DNA of 41,769 nucleotides from a virus. The notes beneath the pieces are model-generated. The model searched no databases and was not told where the DNA came from. It saw only the letters and a program-made list of their open reading frames with translations. Shown piece by piece: positions 14,981 to 23,355 of this stretch (within the stretch, counting starts at the first letter, position 1; every line of letters starts with the position of its first letter). The stretch lies in the IMG/VR virus record IMGVR_UViG_3300028399_000013, positions 1 through 41,769 of that record. The stretch is one strand, 5' to 3'. Made by a program: the position numbers and the translations under genes.

Positions 14981-15706
14981 TTAAATTCCCAGAAACATCA
15001 AAAACGGCGCCCCTTTCGCTGGGACTTCGCCGAACGGATAGGACAGCGCGTTTGCGCTGTTGTAGAGTTCACTTACCTCAGATTGGCTTAACGCTCGCCT
15101 CCAAAACCCCATCTCATCGATCCGGCCCGGGAAATAGTCGACGGAGTACCCGCCGGAGATTCGGCACCCGACGCAATATTTTCCCGAGGACGTGAAACCG
15201 CTAGTTGTTCCACTCCAGGAGTTCGCGGTCCGAGTCGCGTTCGAGTAGAACTCGATTTCGACGCCGTTCTTGATCACGAATACCAGATGCCGCCACGCGC
15301 CCGAGGTCCACGCATTGGCCGATCGCACGATGAGCGGCTGAGTCATGCTCGCCGAGTCCTTCAGCAGGCCCTCGTAGTAGTAGTAGCCCGACGGGTCTTT
15401 CACCATGCGGACGGCAAACTCGATGTTCGTGTCTCCCTTATAGACCAGATAGACATCATCAGCCGGCGTCGTCGTATAAGCCCACAGACTGATCGTCAGG
15501 TCCGACGTTCCAAGGCGAAAGTCGGGATGGTCATCGACATAGAGCCACGTACTTGTCCCCACGCGCACAGCGTATCCGAGTATCCCTGGGTCAGGCTGTG
15601 GGGATCCCACCGCATTGAGCGTGTGGGGGCCGTGGGAGTCGGCACGATTGCCGGTCGTGTTTTCGTCGAACTTCCAGTACGAGACCAGGCTGTCTAGCAA
15701 GCTCAT
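14981..15706 (-). CDS. LamG/concanavalin-like receptor-binding protein
   Basis: 241 aa from ATG 15706 in an ATGA overlap with the tail-fibre stop. VSYWKFDENTTGNRADSHGP, TSDLTISLWAYTTTPADDVY, AWRHLVFVIKNGVEIEFYSN and FPGRIDEMGFWRRALSQSEV are the signature blocks of a LamG-like jelly roll, a carbohydrate/protein-binding fold. The domain covers nearly the whole protein. Coupled to the fibre gene, it probably forms the distal adhesin that recognises a surface glycan. No catalytic residues seen. Confidence 0.8.
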   Translation of the reverse strand: MSLLDSLVSYWKFDENTTGNRADSHGPHTLNAVGSPQPDPGILGYAVRVGTSTWLYVDDHPDFRLGTSDLTISLWAYTTTPADDVYLVYKGDTNIEFAVRMVKDPSGYYYYEGLLKDSASMTQPLIVRSANAWTSGAWRHLVFVIKNGVEIEFYSNATRTANSWSGTTSGFTSSGKYCVGCRISGGYSVDYFPGRIDEMGFWRRALSQSEVSELYNSANALSYPFGEVPAKGAPFLMFLGI

Positions 15707-17277
15707 AGGTTTTGTCCCAGCACGAATCCGTCGTAACTGTCTGCCCCGGTGCAGAGGAACCCGAACACATCTGTCTTGTTGGCCCCGGTACTCAGGTTGG
15801 GCACACTTCCACCCGGCCAGCGAATGCCGCTCCACCAGGTCACGGTTCGACCGCCGGTCGAGTCTTGCGTCACCCGGATCAAGAAACGCTGGCCGACAGA
15901 GACGTTGGTGACCGCGAGCGTCCGGTCGCCGCCCAGGGTGACCTGGTGGACGTCGGCGACGTCCATATCGAACGTGATTGTTGCCGCGTCCGCATCGGTT
16001 TGAATCGCGCCGGCTGTCGCCTTCGTATGGATCTTGTCCGTCCCGTCGTCGATCGTGACGGCGCTGCTCTGCAGCACCTTGCCGGTCGTGCCGTCGAACT
16101 TGGCGATGCCGTTGTCGGTGGAACTTGCCGGCCCGGAAACGTCACCGCTTCCTCCGCCGCCGCTCCAGCCGGCTTCTGCCTGTGTCTGGTTGATCCACGC
16201 GCCCGACGCGGCGTCCCAATGGAGACCTTCGTTGTCAGTCACTGCCGTAATCGTGACGTCCGGCACGTCGTCGAGCTGCGTGATCGACAATAACCGCCAG
16301 ACCGCGGCGCCGGCGGTCGCGTCGACGCACATGTAGACTTTGTCCGCAGCGGTGTCGATCCAGAGAGACCCGACAGAATAGCCGGCGTTGCTGTCGTCGC
16401 TGGCCGTCGGGGCGGTTGTGCGCGCGAACTCGCTCCGGACCTGTTGGGCTGCGCCGGCTTCGATCCGGATCAGCCCCGACCAGGCGGAAGCGTCCGAGCC
16501 CAGGCCGCCCCGAGCCAGGGGAAGGACGCCGCTGGTGAGGTCACTGGTATCGTGTGTGTGCGCCGCGGCGGCGAGCTGGGCTTCGGCGGCGGTTTGATTC
16601 GTCCAGACTCCCGAGGCGGCGTCCCAAGCGAGCACCTCGTTTTCCGTGACGTTGCTGATCTGGACGTCGGTGAGATTACCCAGAGTGCCGCTGCCGCCCC
16701 CGCCGCTGAGCTGGAAGAAAGACAGCGCATCCGTCCCGACAACATCCGAGCCGGCGTTGTTCGTGCAGACGAAGAGCTGGTCGGCATACGTCGCCCCCTC
16801 CTTGACGAGCACCAGGTGCCCGGCCACGGCGTCACCGGCCGCCATGTCGTCCGTGCGGATCCACGTGTTGGCACTGTCCGTGCCGATCTCGTACAGCCCA
16901 TTCTCCACGCCGTTGGTCTGGGCGCGGACCAGCACGCGATCACCGGCCTGGAGTGATACGCCGTCGATCGTCTGGACGCCAGCCAGCGTGACGTTGGCCG
17001 TGGTGGCCGCGCGAGCACCGGAGAGCCGGATCGCTTCCCCTCGGACGTATTCGGCACCGTGGAGGCCGTCGAGCAGGTCCGCGTTGAGGTTGGCGACCCG
17101 TGTGTTGCTGTCGACGACCAACGGCGCGACGCCTGGCGGCGCGTCGGCGTAGAAAGTTTCGGCGCGAATCTGGAACGGGCCAGCGTCCCAATCCGCAGTG
17201 AGCTGCACGGTTCCGTCGCGCAGCAGAGCGTTATCGGCTCCCCCTAACGACGGAACGACCAGGATTTCCTCCGCCAT
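15703..17277 (-). CDS. Tail fibre protein with repeated modules
   Basis: 524 aa; AGGAGGGTAACGG precedes the ATG. It contains typical fibre motifs: LNADLLDGLHGAEYVRG, AAAHTHDTSDLTSGVLPLAR, and two copies of a 'VTENEVLAWDAASGVWTNQT'-like unit (second copy TDNEGLHWDAASGAWINQT). Gly-rich linkers (SGGGGSG) follow each unit. The C-terminal ~90 residues (NVSVGQRFLIRVTQDSTGGR, then WWSGIRWPGG) form a beta tip found on many fibres. It probably trimerises and contacts the host. Translationally coupled to the LamG adhesin. Confidence 0.8.
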   Translation of the reverse strand: MAEEILVVPSLGGADNALLRDGTVQLTADWDAGPFQIRAETFYADAPPGVAPLVVDSNTRVANLNADLLDGLHGAEYVRGEAIRLSGARAATTANVTLAGVQTIDGVSLQAGDRVLVRAQTNGVENGLYEIGTDSANTWIRTDDMAAGDAVAGHLVLVKEGATYADQLFVCTNNAGSDVVGTDALSFFQLSGGGGSGTLGNLTDVQISNVTENEVLAWDAASGVWTNQTAAEAQLAAAAHTHDTSDLTSGVLPLARGGLGSDASAWSGLIRIEAGAAQQVRSEFARTTAPTASDDSNAGYSVGSLWIDTAADKVYMCVDATAGAAVWRLLSITQLDDVPDVTITAVTDNEGLHWDAASGAWINQTQAEAGWSGGGGSGDVSGPASSTDNGIAKFDGTTGKVLQSSAVTIDDGTDKIHTKATAGAIQTDADAATITFDMDVADVHQVTLGGDRTLAVTNVSVGQRFLIRVTQDSTGGRTVTWWSGIRWPGGSVPNLSTGANKTDVFGFLCTGADSYDGFVLGQNL

Positions 17278-17288
17278 CCGTTACCCTC

Positions 17289-17921
17289 CTATGCGGGATT
17301 GGTCCAAGTGAGCGTCGTCTGATTGCCCGCCACCGAGGCTGTCAGCCGCTTGCCTGCGCCGTCAATCCGCACGTCCTTCGGCTGGGTCAGCAGATCGACG
17401 GTCGCGGTGGCCGGCGAGCCCAGATTGCCGCTTGGCAGCTTGTCGTCCTGAGCGACCACGTCGACGTTGTATTGCCCGGAGGGGCCCATCGGCGGCGAAC
17501 GGAGGACGTAGGTGTCGTCGCCGAACACCAGCCGGCGATCCAGCACGTTGTTCGGGTCGACCGGCTGCCCGGGCGCGCCGCCGGCACGGAGCATCACGAG
17601 CTTGCCATCCGCCGGCCATCCGCTGACCGTGGCCCGGACTTCGATCCGGTTATACGGTCGCGGTGGCAATTGATTGCCGAAGTCGATCGCCCGGCTGGCC
17701 GGGTCGACGGCGAGGATCATGACGACTTGTGGCCAAGGACTCGGCTTCAGCGCCCCGACCAGTACGCGCCAACCCGGGGATTCGGCGACTGCGGTGAGCA
17801 CGCGCCCGATGTAGAGCTGGTGATACCAGCCGCTGTAGGTCGAAGTGAAATGGACGGCGATCTGTTGACCGCCGATCCAAGCCACGCGCGTGATCGTCAA
17901 TCCGCCGAGGTAGCCCGTCAC
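17289..17921 (-). CDS. Tail protein with Ig/FN3-like C-terminal domain (210 aa)
   Basis: GTG start at 17921 with GAGGAGG close upstream, inside the end of the SNase gene region. It begins MTGYLGGLTITRVAWIGGQQ. Two beta domains are visible: a segment with YSGWYHQLYIGRVLTAVAES, and a C-terminal one ending KRLTASVAGNQTTLTWTNPA in FN3 style. Probably a minor tail structural protein between fibre and tip. No catalytic motif. Confidence 0.6.
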   Translation of the reverse strand: MTGYLGGLTITRVAWIGGQQIAVHFTSTYSGWYHQLYIGRVLTAVAESPGWRVLVGALKPSPWPQVVMILAVDPASRAIDFGNQLPPRPYNRIEVRATVSGWPADGKLVMLRAGGAPGQPVDPNNVLDRRLVFGDDTYVLRSPPMGPSGQYNVDVVAQDDKLPSGNLGSPATATVDLLTQPKDVRIDGAGKRLTASVAGNQTTLTWTNPA

Positions 17922-17923
17922 CC

Positions 17924-18313
17924 TCAGTCCTCCTCGTCCCACCAGTCTGCGAAGCCGTCCGCATGCATCCGGACGTTCAAATCGATGAGGTCGCCTCGCT
18001 GATTGACGCCATAGAGGGTCGCCAACCAGCGGCCGTATTTGCCCTGCCGATCCTTTTCCGTGGTCACGTAGATCACCGGGCGGCCGCAAGCGTCGCGGGT
18101 CACAGCGTATTGCTCGATCAACTCTTCAAGATGCTCAGCAGCGGCCGTGCCGCGCGACTTTTGCTCGCCGCGTTTCTCCGGCGCGTCGATCCATTGCAGC
18201 CGCAGACGCAACCGCCGGAAGGAGTGAAACCCCTGATCCACGAGCACGTCCACCGTGTCGCCGTCAACGACTCGGAGCACCGAGGCGCGATAGTTGTAGA
18301 GCCGGACGGTCAC
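17924..18313 (-). CDS. Staphylococcal-nuclease-like protein encoded in the tail operon
   Basis: 129 aa. GGAGGATCAGCA precedes GTG 18313, which overlaps the upstream stop (GTGA). Key SNase positions are present: VVDGDTVDV, RLRLQWIDAPEKRGE (Arg, metal-binding Asp, Glu) and GKYGRWLATLYG (distal catalytic Arg). There is no signal peptide, unlike the other SNase at 5253. It hydrolyses DNA/RNA to 3'-phosphates with calcium in characterised relatives. Position between tail-tip genes suggests a virion-borne nuclease or one acting late in infection. Confidence 0.85.
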   Translation of the reverse strand: MTVRLYNYRASVLRVVDGDTVDVLVDQGFHSFRRLRLRLQWIDAPEKRGEQKSRGTAAAEHLEELIEQYAVTRDACGRPVIYVTTEKDRQGKYGRWLATLYGVNQRGDLIDLNVRMHADGFADWWDEED

Positions 18314-18612
18314 TGCTGATCCTCCGAAACAAAATGCACGTGGACGCTGACCCGAGCGTCTTCGCGTCCATCGTTTGTGACGGTCCAGCCTCGCTGCGGG
18401 ACCGAACTCAGCCTCTGTGCGTTCAGCTCCAATGGTCGCGTGGCCGTCACTTGCCAATGCTTTTCACCGGCCTCCAGCGTCACTTCGGCGGTCGTCAGCA
18501 CAAGCAAATACTGCAGAGCGGACACCTCCTCGCCGAAATCCAGCGTTGAGCTTTCGCCTTTCGGCAGCTTGATGTCCACAACTTTGCTGCGAATCGGGAT
18601 GTATTCGGTCAT
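18310..18612 (-). CDS. Small beta-rich virion protein (100 aa)
   Basis: The longer open frame runs upstream through repeat DNA; the start MTEYIPIRSKVVDIKLPKGE at 18612, with GGAAGGAACAG ahead of it, is preferred. The protein is all-beta (LQYLLVLTTAEVTLEAGE, then DARVSVHVHFVSEDQQ) and of a size seen for tail-associated proteins. The stop overlaps the SNase start. Confidence 0.6.
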   Translation of the reverse strand: MTEYIPIRSKVVDIKLPKGESSTLDFGEEVSALQYLLVLTTAEVTLEAGEKHWQVTATRPLELNAQRLSSVPQRGWTVTNDGREDARVSVHVHFVSEDQQ

Positions 18613-18639
18613 GGTTCTGTTCCTTCCCAGGTTGTGGTC

Positions 18640-18822
18640 GGGTCTCCCGACCCGATCACCATTGCGACCGGAGGTCTCCCTCCCGTTGTGATCAGGTCTC
18701 CTGACCCGATCACTACTGCGACCGCAGGTCTCCAGTGGGTTTTCTGGATGGGAGACCTTCGGTCCGTCGGGTGGGACGGTCTGGAGACCGCCCCACAACA
18801 GGGTGGGCAGTGCCCACCCTAC
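18640..18822. repeat. Composite intergenic repeat, tandem form
   Basis: Contains two successive '(G)GTCTCCCGACCCGATCAC' units (18645-18662 and 18690-18715), then the GGTCTCC...GGAGACC block and the GGGTGGGCAGTGCCCACCCTA palindrome ending at 18822. The following gene's stop lies 11 bases further. Confidence 0.85.
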
Positions 18823-18832
18823 TGGAGGCGGA

Positions 18833-19231
18833 TCAGCCGGCTCGCTGCCGCCAGAGCAGGCGCAGCCGGCACCACCACCCGTGGACTCCACTGCCGTCGC
18901 GCTGTGGCTCCTGGAGTACCTCGAAGCCCAGAAACGTGGTCCGTGGATAATTGGCCGCGACACCCGCGACGGTCTGGGTCAACGTGCCGGTCAATTGGCC
19001 GGCTTGATTCGTCAGTGTGTTCAGGGCGGTACGCAGAGCATCCAAGTCGGCGTATCCGGAGAGCAGCAGCTCGGCCGTCAGGTCCCGCCCATGGATCGCG
19101 CCGACCAAATGATGTTCGCCTCGCACGGCGGGGTAAGTATGCACGACCAGGTCGACCTCCGCCGGCCGCGCCGGCCGGACCGGGCTGTCCAGTCCGTTTT
19201 CGTAGGTGTATCCGTCGTGCGATAGGGTCAT
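18833..19231 (-). CDS. Minor tail protein (132 aa, putative)
   Basis: Begins MTLSHDGYTYENGLDSPVRP. It contains a central segment LLLSGYADLDALRTALNTLT and a basic, Trp-containing C-terminus (GVHGWWCRLRLLWRQRAG). It is the first gene after the tape measure, where distal-tail proteins are normally encoded, so a role in the tail tip is inferred. No family recognised. Confidence 0.55.
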   Translation of the reverse strand: MTLSHDGYTYENGLDSPVRPARPAEVDLVVHTYPAVRGEHHLVGAIHGRDLTAELLLSGYADLDALRTALNTLTNQAGQLTGTLTQTVAGVAANYPRTTFLGFEVLQEPQRDGSGVHGWWCRLRLLWRQRAG

Positions 19232-19249
19232 GGCCTGCTGTGCTTCCTT

Positions 19250-19505
19250 TGGGCACCCGCCGGCGTGAGCCGGCGGCTGCGGCTTCTCATTGGTGGGCGG
19301 TGCCCACCCTACCCGCTACCCGCCGGCTCACGCCGGCGGTTCGCCCCGGTTGTGGTCGGGTCTCCCGACCCGATCACCATTGCGACCGCAGGTCTCCAGT
19401 GGGTTGTCTGGTTGGGAGACCTTCGGTCCATCGGGTGGGACGGTCTGGAGACCGCCCCACAACTTCGGTCCCTGGGGTGGGCCGGTCCGGAGACCGGCCC
19501 ACAAC
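19250..19505. repeat. Composite intergenic repeat with two CCGCCGGC palindromes
   Basis: Holds CCGCCGGC-GTGA-GCCGGCGG (19257-19276), GGTGGGCGGTGCCCACCCTA (~19292-19311), CCGCCGGC-TCAC-GCCGGCGG (19320-19339), and the GGTCTCC/GGAGACC block (19352-19505), almost identical to 18640-18800. It separates the tape measure from the next tail gene. Confidence 0.85.
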
Positions 19506-19521
19506 CGTGGCTGATGCCACG

Positions 19522-21054
19522 TTACTTGGCGGCGCCGCTCAGCATCGCCGCCGCCGGCCTTTTGGCACGTGTCGGTCCGCGTGTGTTGTTTTCCGTCTTG
19601 CGTGTGTTCTCGGCGATCTCCTGGAGCGCCTTCTGCTGAGCTTGAGCCTGTCGGCGCATCTCGGCCAACTCCTCATCACTGGGTATGTAGGCCTGCGAAG
19701 TGCGGGCTCGCATGCGGACGGCCTGCGAATACGCATTGTCGCCGAATCCGAACCACAGGGCCTGTTCCGGCGTTGCGCCAAACCCGCGCGCGAGTTTGTA
19801 GCCAGCCATCTTGATGTAATACTGGGCCGGGGCCATTCCGATCTCTTTGGCGACGTTTTTCATTTCCTGCTCGTAAACGTCCGCCAAGTCGTCTTGGGCT
19901 GCGGAGGCGAGCCGGCCGCGCCCGGCGGCTCGACGGGCGGCGGCCGTCCGGCCGCTAAAGGCCTCGCGCACATCTTTGTCGAATTCGCCCGCTTTTTGTT
20001 TGGCGATCATCTCTTCGAATATATCGCTCCCCTTAATCATCTTGCGTGAGGCAGCAACGGTCCGATCGCCGAACAGCGTGGCCAAAATCGCCGCGCGGTC
20101 TTTTTCTGGGGCCTGCTCGTAACCTGCTCGGAGGCGTTTCAGGACTTCGCCGATCGATTCACCAACCAGGTCGACGTCTTCCGGTCGCAGACCGAGCTGT
20201 TGCAGAGCCTTGACTTTGGCCTTTTCCTTGCCGGCGGTCTGCAGCCTAAGAATGAAATTCCGCAAGCCGGTCGTGGATTCCTCGGCGGGGAAGGATTGCC
20301 GCGCGAGGGCCAGCATCGCGAGCTGCTCCTCGATGGACAGAGCCCCCTCAAACGTGGCGGCCTGCTTGGCGAATTGCTGCAGGTCGGCGACTTGGATGTT
20401 GGTCGACTTGAACAAGGCCTGTACGCCGCGGCCGACGCGACGCAGATTCTGCGCGTTGAGCTCCAACCCTTGCGACGACATGTAAGAGGCGATGGCCTGC
20501 GCCATTTCGCGGGGCTCGACGTCTTTGCCCGTCAGCGTCGAAGCCCCCATCAGTTTCAAGAACTCGCGCAAGGATTCACCAGTGGCCTCCTCGACGGAGA
20601 AACCGCTCGACACCAACTGCCTGGCAGCGGCCTCTGCGCTCACGACGGGCGTTTCGCTGATGGGGAGCTGCAGAGCGATCTGCTCGATGCGTTTCTGCGC
20701 CTTTTCGGCCTCCAGTCCCCGCAGTCCGGCCTGGACGCGGAATTTGCGGAAGGCCTCATCCATCGTCTTACCTGCTTCGACAGCTTCGTGCTGCCATTCC
20801 TGGCTGGCCTGCATGACCAGATGCAGCGCTCCGACCACACCGCCTGCTCCGATCAGCCCTTCGACGAGTGAGCGGGCCGAGCTGAGTGCGCCGGCGAACA
20901 GGCCACGCGTGGCTTGCTGAGTGCGCAAACCAGCTTGCGCCGTGCGCTGCAGGGCCAGATTCGTGCGCAATATCTGCTGCTGCGTGCGCTGGAAGTCCCG
21001 CAGCACGTCGCTCATGTCGGAGGTGATGGTAAAAACGGCCTCGCCGGCAGGCAT
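19522..21054 (-). CDS. Tape measure protein
   Basis: 510 aa; AAAGG lies just before ATG 21054. It is almost entirely helical, beginning MPAGEAVFTITSDMSDVLRD, with a Gly/Leu-rich hydrophobic segment at ~60-85 (LVEGLIGAGGVVGALHLVMQ) and long coiled-coil regions to the C-terminus (QKALQEIAENTRKTENN). Position after the tube and frameshifted chaperone genes is diagnostic. At ~0.15 nm per residue it predicts a tail near 75 nm, with no sheath gene, i.e. a siphovirus. It sets tail length and probably enters the host envelope at infection. Confidence 0.85.
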   Translation of the reverse strand: MPAGEAVFTITSDMSDVLRDFQRTQQQILRTNLALQRTAQAGLRTQQATRGLFAGALSSARSLVEGLIGAGGVVGALHLVMQASQEWQHEAVEAGKTMDEAFRKFRVQAGLRGLEAEKAQKRIEQIALQLPISETPVVSAEAAARQLVSSGFSVEEATGESLREFLKLMGASTLTGKDVEPREMAQAIASYMSSQGLELNAQNLRRVGRGVQALFKSTNIQVADLQQFAKQAATFEGALSIEEQLAMLALARQSFPAEESTTGLRNFILRLQTAGKEKAKVKALQQLGLRPEDVDLVGESIGEVLKRLRAGYEQAPEKDRAAILATLFGDRTVAASRKMIKGSDIFEEMIAKQKAGEFDKDVREAFSGRTAAARRAAGRGRLASAAQDDLADVYEQEMKNVAKEIGMAPAQYYIKMAGYKLARGFGATPEQALWFGFGDNAYSQAVRMRARTSQAYIPSDEELAEMRRQAQAQQKALQEIAENTRKTENNTRGPTRAKRPAAAMLSGAAK

Positions 21055-21167
21055 TCCTTTCGTCCTAAGAAATGAAGGTCAAACCAGGTCGGTGCGTGAT
21101 CGCCGAGAAGCCCCCGTGACCACGCCAGGAAAATCAAGTACCGGGGGTGCTGGCTTCCCCCTTTTTT
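21012..21167 (-). other. Programmed -1 ribosomal frameshift site and GT-like extension
   Basis: On the minus strand codons GAA AAA AAG contain the canonical A AAA AAG heptamer (21161-21167) in the correct phase for -1 slippage. GGGGG-N9-CCCCC directly after can form a hairpin. The -1 frame is open for 49 more codons (through YLIFLAWSRGLLGDHAPTWF) to TGA at 21012-21014, 43 bases into the tape measure gene, as for lambda GT. Confidence 0.8.
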
Positions 21168-21856
21168 TCGAGCTCGTCCTCCACTTGTTGAATCTCGGGC
21201 TGCTGAATCGTCGCCAGAGCCACGAGCGGCGCCGTCTCACTGTTGAGCAGCCTGAGATGGCTGACGACTTCAGGCGTAAGCCGGTAGTTGAATCGCAGTG
21301 CTTGGACCAAGTAATCCCACCAATCTGCCCACGGCAGGTCGATTCGGCCTTCGCCCAGCACCAAGCGATACAACTCCTGGCTCTTCCGCCAGAAGGACCG
21401 GTAATCCTCTTGCAATTCTTCGCGGACCTGACCGGTTTCCGGGTCGATCCGGAAGTCCCGGGGCAGCATGGCGGCCGCCGCGACGACCCAGCGGTTGCCA
21501 TCCCCGAGCCGGACCCAATAGCCGGAATGCGCGACCTGCAGGCCCGGGAGGGCGGCGGGACGCTGCAAGTCGCGCGGTCCGGGCGGCGACTGGCGCCAAA
21601 CCCCGACCCAATATCGGCCTCGCTCACCCGTCCCCGGCTGGGGCGCAGCGGGAATCCATTCTTGTTCGTCGGGAACGAACCCAAACCTCGGCTGCTCACC
21701 TTTGGGCTGCCAAAACACCATCGCGCCGGGTCCCCCGGTCGGTCCCTCGGAACACTCCACCCACTGCGCACCCTCCACGTGGTCGGCGAGGCCGGCTTCG
21801 ACCAGTAGCTGCGGGTTTTGCCCCCGTTTGTCGGGCAGGAAGATTTGATAGTGCAT
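21134..21856 (-). CDS. Tail assembly chaperone (gpG-like), short form
   Basis: 240 aa from ATG 21856 (AAAAAGGAGACTCG ahead); the frame upstream is repeat DNA. It begins MHYQIFLPDKRGQNPQLLVE and ends in a charged helix EVEDELEKKGE-like segment. Its place between tube and tape-measure genes, and the slippery heptamer at 21161-21167, identify it as the G part of a G/GT pair. Such chaperones coat the tape measure and recruit tube subunits. A -1 shift would yield a 281-residue product ending at 21012. Confidence 0.75.
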   Translation of the reverse strand: MHYQIFLPDKRGQNPQLLVEAGLADHVEGAQWVECSEGPTGGPGAMVFWQPKGEQPRFGFVPDEQEWIPAAPQPGTGERGRYWVGVWRQSPPGPRDLQRPAALPGLQVAHSGYWVRLGDGNRWVVAAAAMLPRDFRIDPETGQVREELQEDYRSFWRKSQELYRLVLGEGRIDLPWADWWDYLVQALRFNYRLTPEVVSHLRLLNSETAPLVALATIQQPEIQQVEDELEKKGEASTPGT

Positions 21857-21871
21857 CGAGTCTCCTTTTTG

Positions 21872-21978
21872 CTGCCGGCTTACGCCGGCGGGGTCTCTGG
21901 TTGGGAGACCTTCGGGCCGTCGGGTGGGACGGTCCGGAGACCGCCCCACAACAGGCAGGGTGGGCGGTGCCCACCCTA
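21872..21978. repeat. Composite intergenic repeat supplying a stop codon
   Basis: A CCGCCGGC-type palindrome (21872-21891), a shortened GGTCTC...GGAGACC block and GGGTGGGCGGTGCCCACCCTA (to 21978). The terminal CTA is the TAG stop of the tail tube gene. Confidence 0.8.
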
Positions 21979-22860
21979 CGTGATGGCGACGCCGCTAGCG
22001 GCTGTTAACGTCTTGCCTTCGATCTGCAGCGACAAGGTCGCGGTGTCCCCTTCGTCGCCAGCCGCCGCGTCGATCAGTGTCAGTCCGGCGCCGAAGCTGA
22101 ACTTGCAGTGGCTCAAATTACCGTCCGCCTCGTACGTTCCCCCGTCCGCGCGCTTCCGGAAATACACCTCCAACGAAGTCAGGGCGGCTGCGATCTCGTG
22201 CAGGGAATCGAGCAACGTCAAATCGCGCGTCGTGATCGTGATCCGTGGTCGGAAAGGCGTTTCCAGGCTGGCAAAATCGGGATAAGGTCCGCCGCCACTG
22301 CGGGTCAAATTCAAACGCAGTCCGGTGTCAATATTCACGTCGGCCACTTCCCCGATCGTCGTGCCGTTGATTTTGACGGGACCGAGACCGAAGGCGCCGG
22401 CGAAGGACGACGCTGCCAGGGATTGATTCACATTCGCAGCCACCGGTGAGGTCAGCCCATCGCTGGAGAACAGGGCCAAATCGATGGACGCCTCCGCGTT
22501 GTCTGTCCCGCGAGCGCGGAAGCTACTGGCGATCGCCAGCCCATTGGTCGCTGTCAGGGTCAAGTGCGCTGTGCCGCTGGCCCAGGTCCCGCCGGGCTGG
22601 CGCTTGATCCAGGGGATCGTGATCGAACCGGCCGAGATGTAGAGTCCCGACGAGACGGGGATCCCGCTGATGACGCCAGCGATGTCCTCGGTATCGATCG
22701 TCACGCGTGGTTCGGCCCGCACCAGAGCTACCAGACTGTCGGCCGTGTCGCCGGGTGCGGCCGCCCGCAGTTCCTGGGCCGATGGGTTGTACCGAGTCCG
22801 CGTGATCTGGCGGATAGTGACCGATCCAATCGTCGGGTCGTAGATGCTAAATTGAGTCAT
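21976..22860 (-). CDS. Major tail tube protein (putative)
   Basis: 294 aa; GTAAAGGAGCCAGCC precedes the ATG. Beta-rich, beginning MTQFSIYDPTIGSVTIRQIT. Segments such as VKINGTTIGEVADVNIDTGL, then RPRITITTRDLTLLDSLHEI and SLEVYFRKRADGGTYEAD, have the domain feel of tube proteins, and its place directly before the tail chaperone fits. Larger than lambda V (246 aa). Its TAG stop comes from a palindromic repeat. Confidence 0.7.
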   Translation of the reverse strand: MTQFSIYDPTIGSVTIRQITRTRYNPSAQELRAAAPGDTADSLVALVRAEPRVTIDTEDIAGVISGIPVSSGLYISAGSITIPWIKRQPGGTWASGTAHLTLTATNGLAIASSFRARGTDNAEASIDLALFSSDGLTSPVAANVNQSLAASSFAGAFGLGPVKINGTTIGEVADVNIDTGLRLNLTRSGGGPYPDFASLETPFRPRITITTRDLTLLDSLHEIAAALTSLEVYFRKRADGGTYEADGNLSHCKFSFGAGLTLIDAAAGDEGDTATLSLQIEGKTLTAASGVAIT

Positions 22861-22871
22861 GGCTGGCTCCT

Positions 22872-23342
22872 TTACAGTCGCGCCACGGTCTGGCTCCGCC
22901 GGCGTTTCTGATTCGCCGGGTTATTGATCTCTCGAACGACGTAATCCCGCCGGAATTCGGCCAAGGCGAGGACTTCATCGCGTGTGATTGCGGTCAATTC
23001 TCGTTTGCGATCCGCGTTCAAGGGGAAATAGGCTCGCAACCGCAGTCGGCCCCGCTTGGGCGTCGCTGTCACGGTCCGATGGGCCGCGTCGAGAATATGG
23101 GTGCGCAGCCGGCCGGTGCGATAGAGCGGACGCCATTGCGGATAGCGTTTTTTGACCTGGCGAACGTACTTGCTGCTGCGGCGGAGGTACCCGTAGCGAG
23201 TGGCCGCGCCGCGGGCAAAATGCCGCGGCAGGTGGCGCTGCGCGTGCTGGTCGAGAGTCGCTCGCATCGAGTCGCGGGCGATGCGGTTCAGCGTCCGCTG
23301 CGACACCAGGCTGGTTTCGACTTTGATCGCGATCTGTGGCAT
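22872..23342 (-). CDS. Head-tail joining/tail completion protein (HK97 gp10/gpZ-like)
   Basis: 156 aa, very basic, starting MPQIAIKVETSLVSQRTLNR with a helical N-terminus. RHFARGAATRYGYLRRSSKY, WRPLYRTGRLRTHILD and a C-terminal basic tail follow. The 'P-L-hydroxylated-T-G-x-L' pattern (PLYRTGRLR) is typical of phage virion morphogenesis proteins. Gene order (connector, terminator, this, tube) supports a neck/tail completion role. Confidence 0.65.
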   Translation of the reverse strand: MPQIAIKVETSLVSQRTLNRIARDSMRATLDQHAQRHLPRHFARGAATRYGYLRRSSKYVRQVKKRYPQWRPLYRTGRLRTHILDAAHRTVTATPKRGRLRLRAYFPLNADRKRELTAITRDEVLALAEFRRDYVVREINNPANQKRRRSQTVARL

Positions 23343-23355
23343 GGCGTGCGGCTCG

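Noticed and set aside
18613-19521. CRISPR-like or tandem repeat array
   Set aside because: The repeated blocks are dispersed palindromic elements of unequal spacing lying between genes, with no uniform repeat-spacer order.
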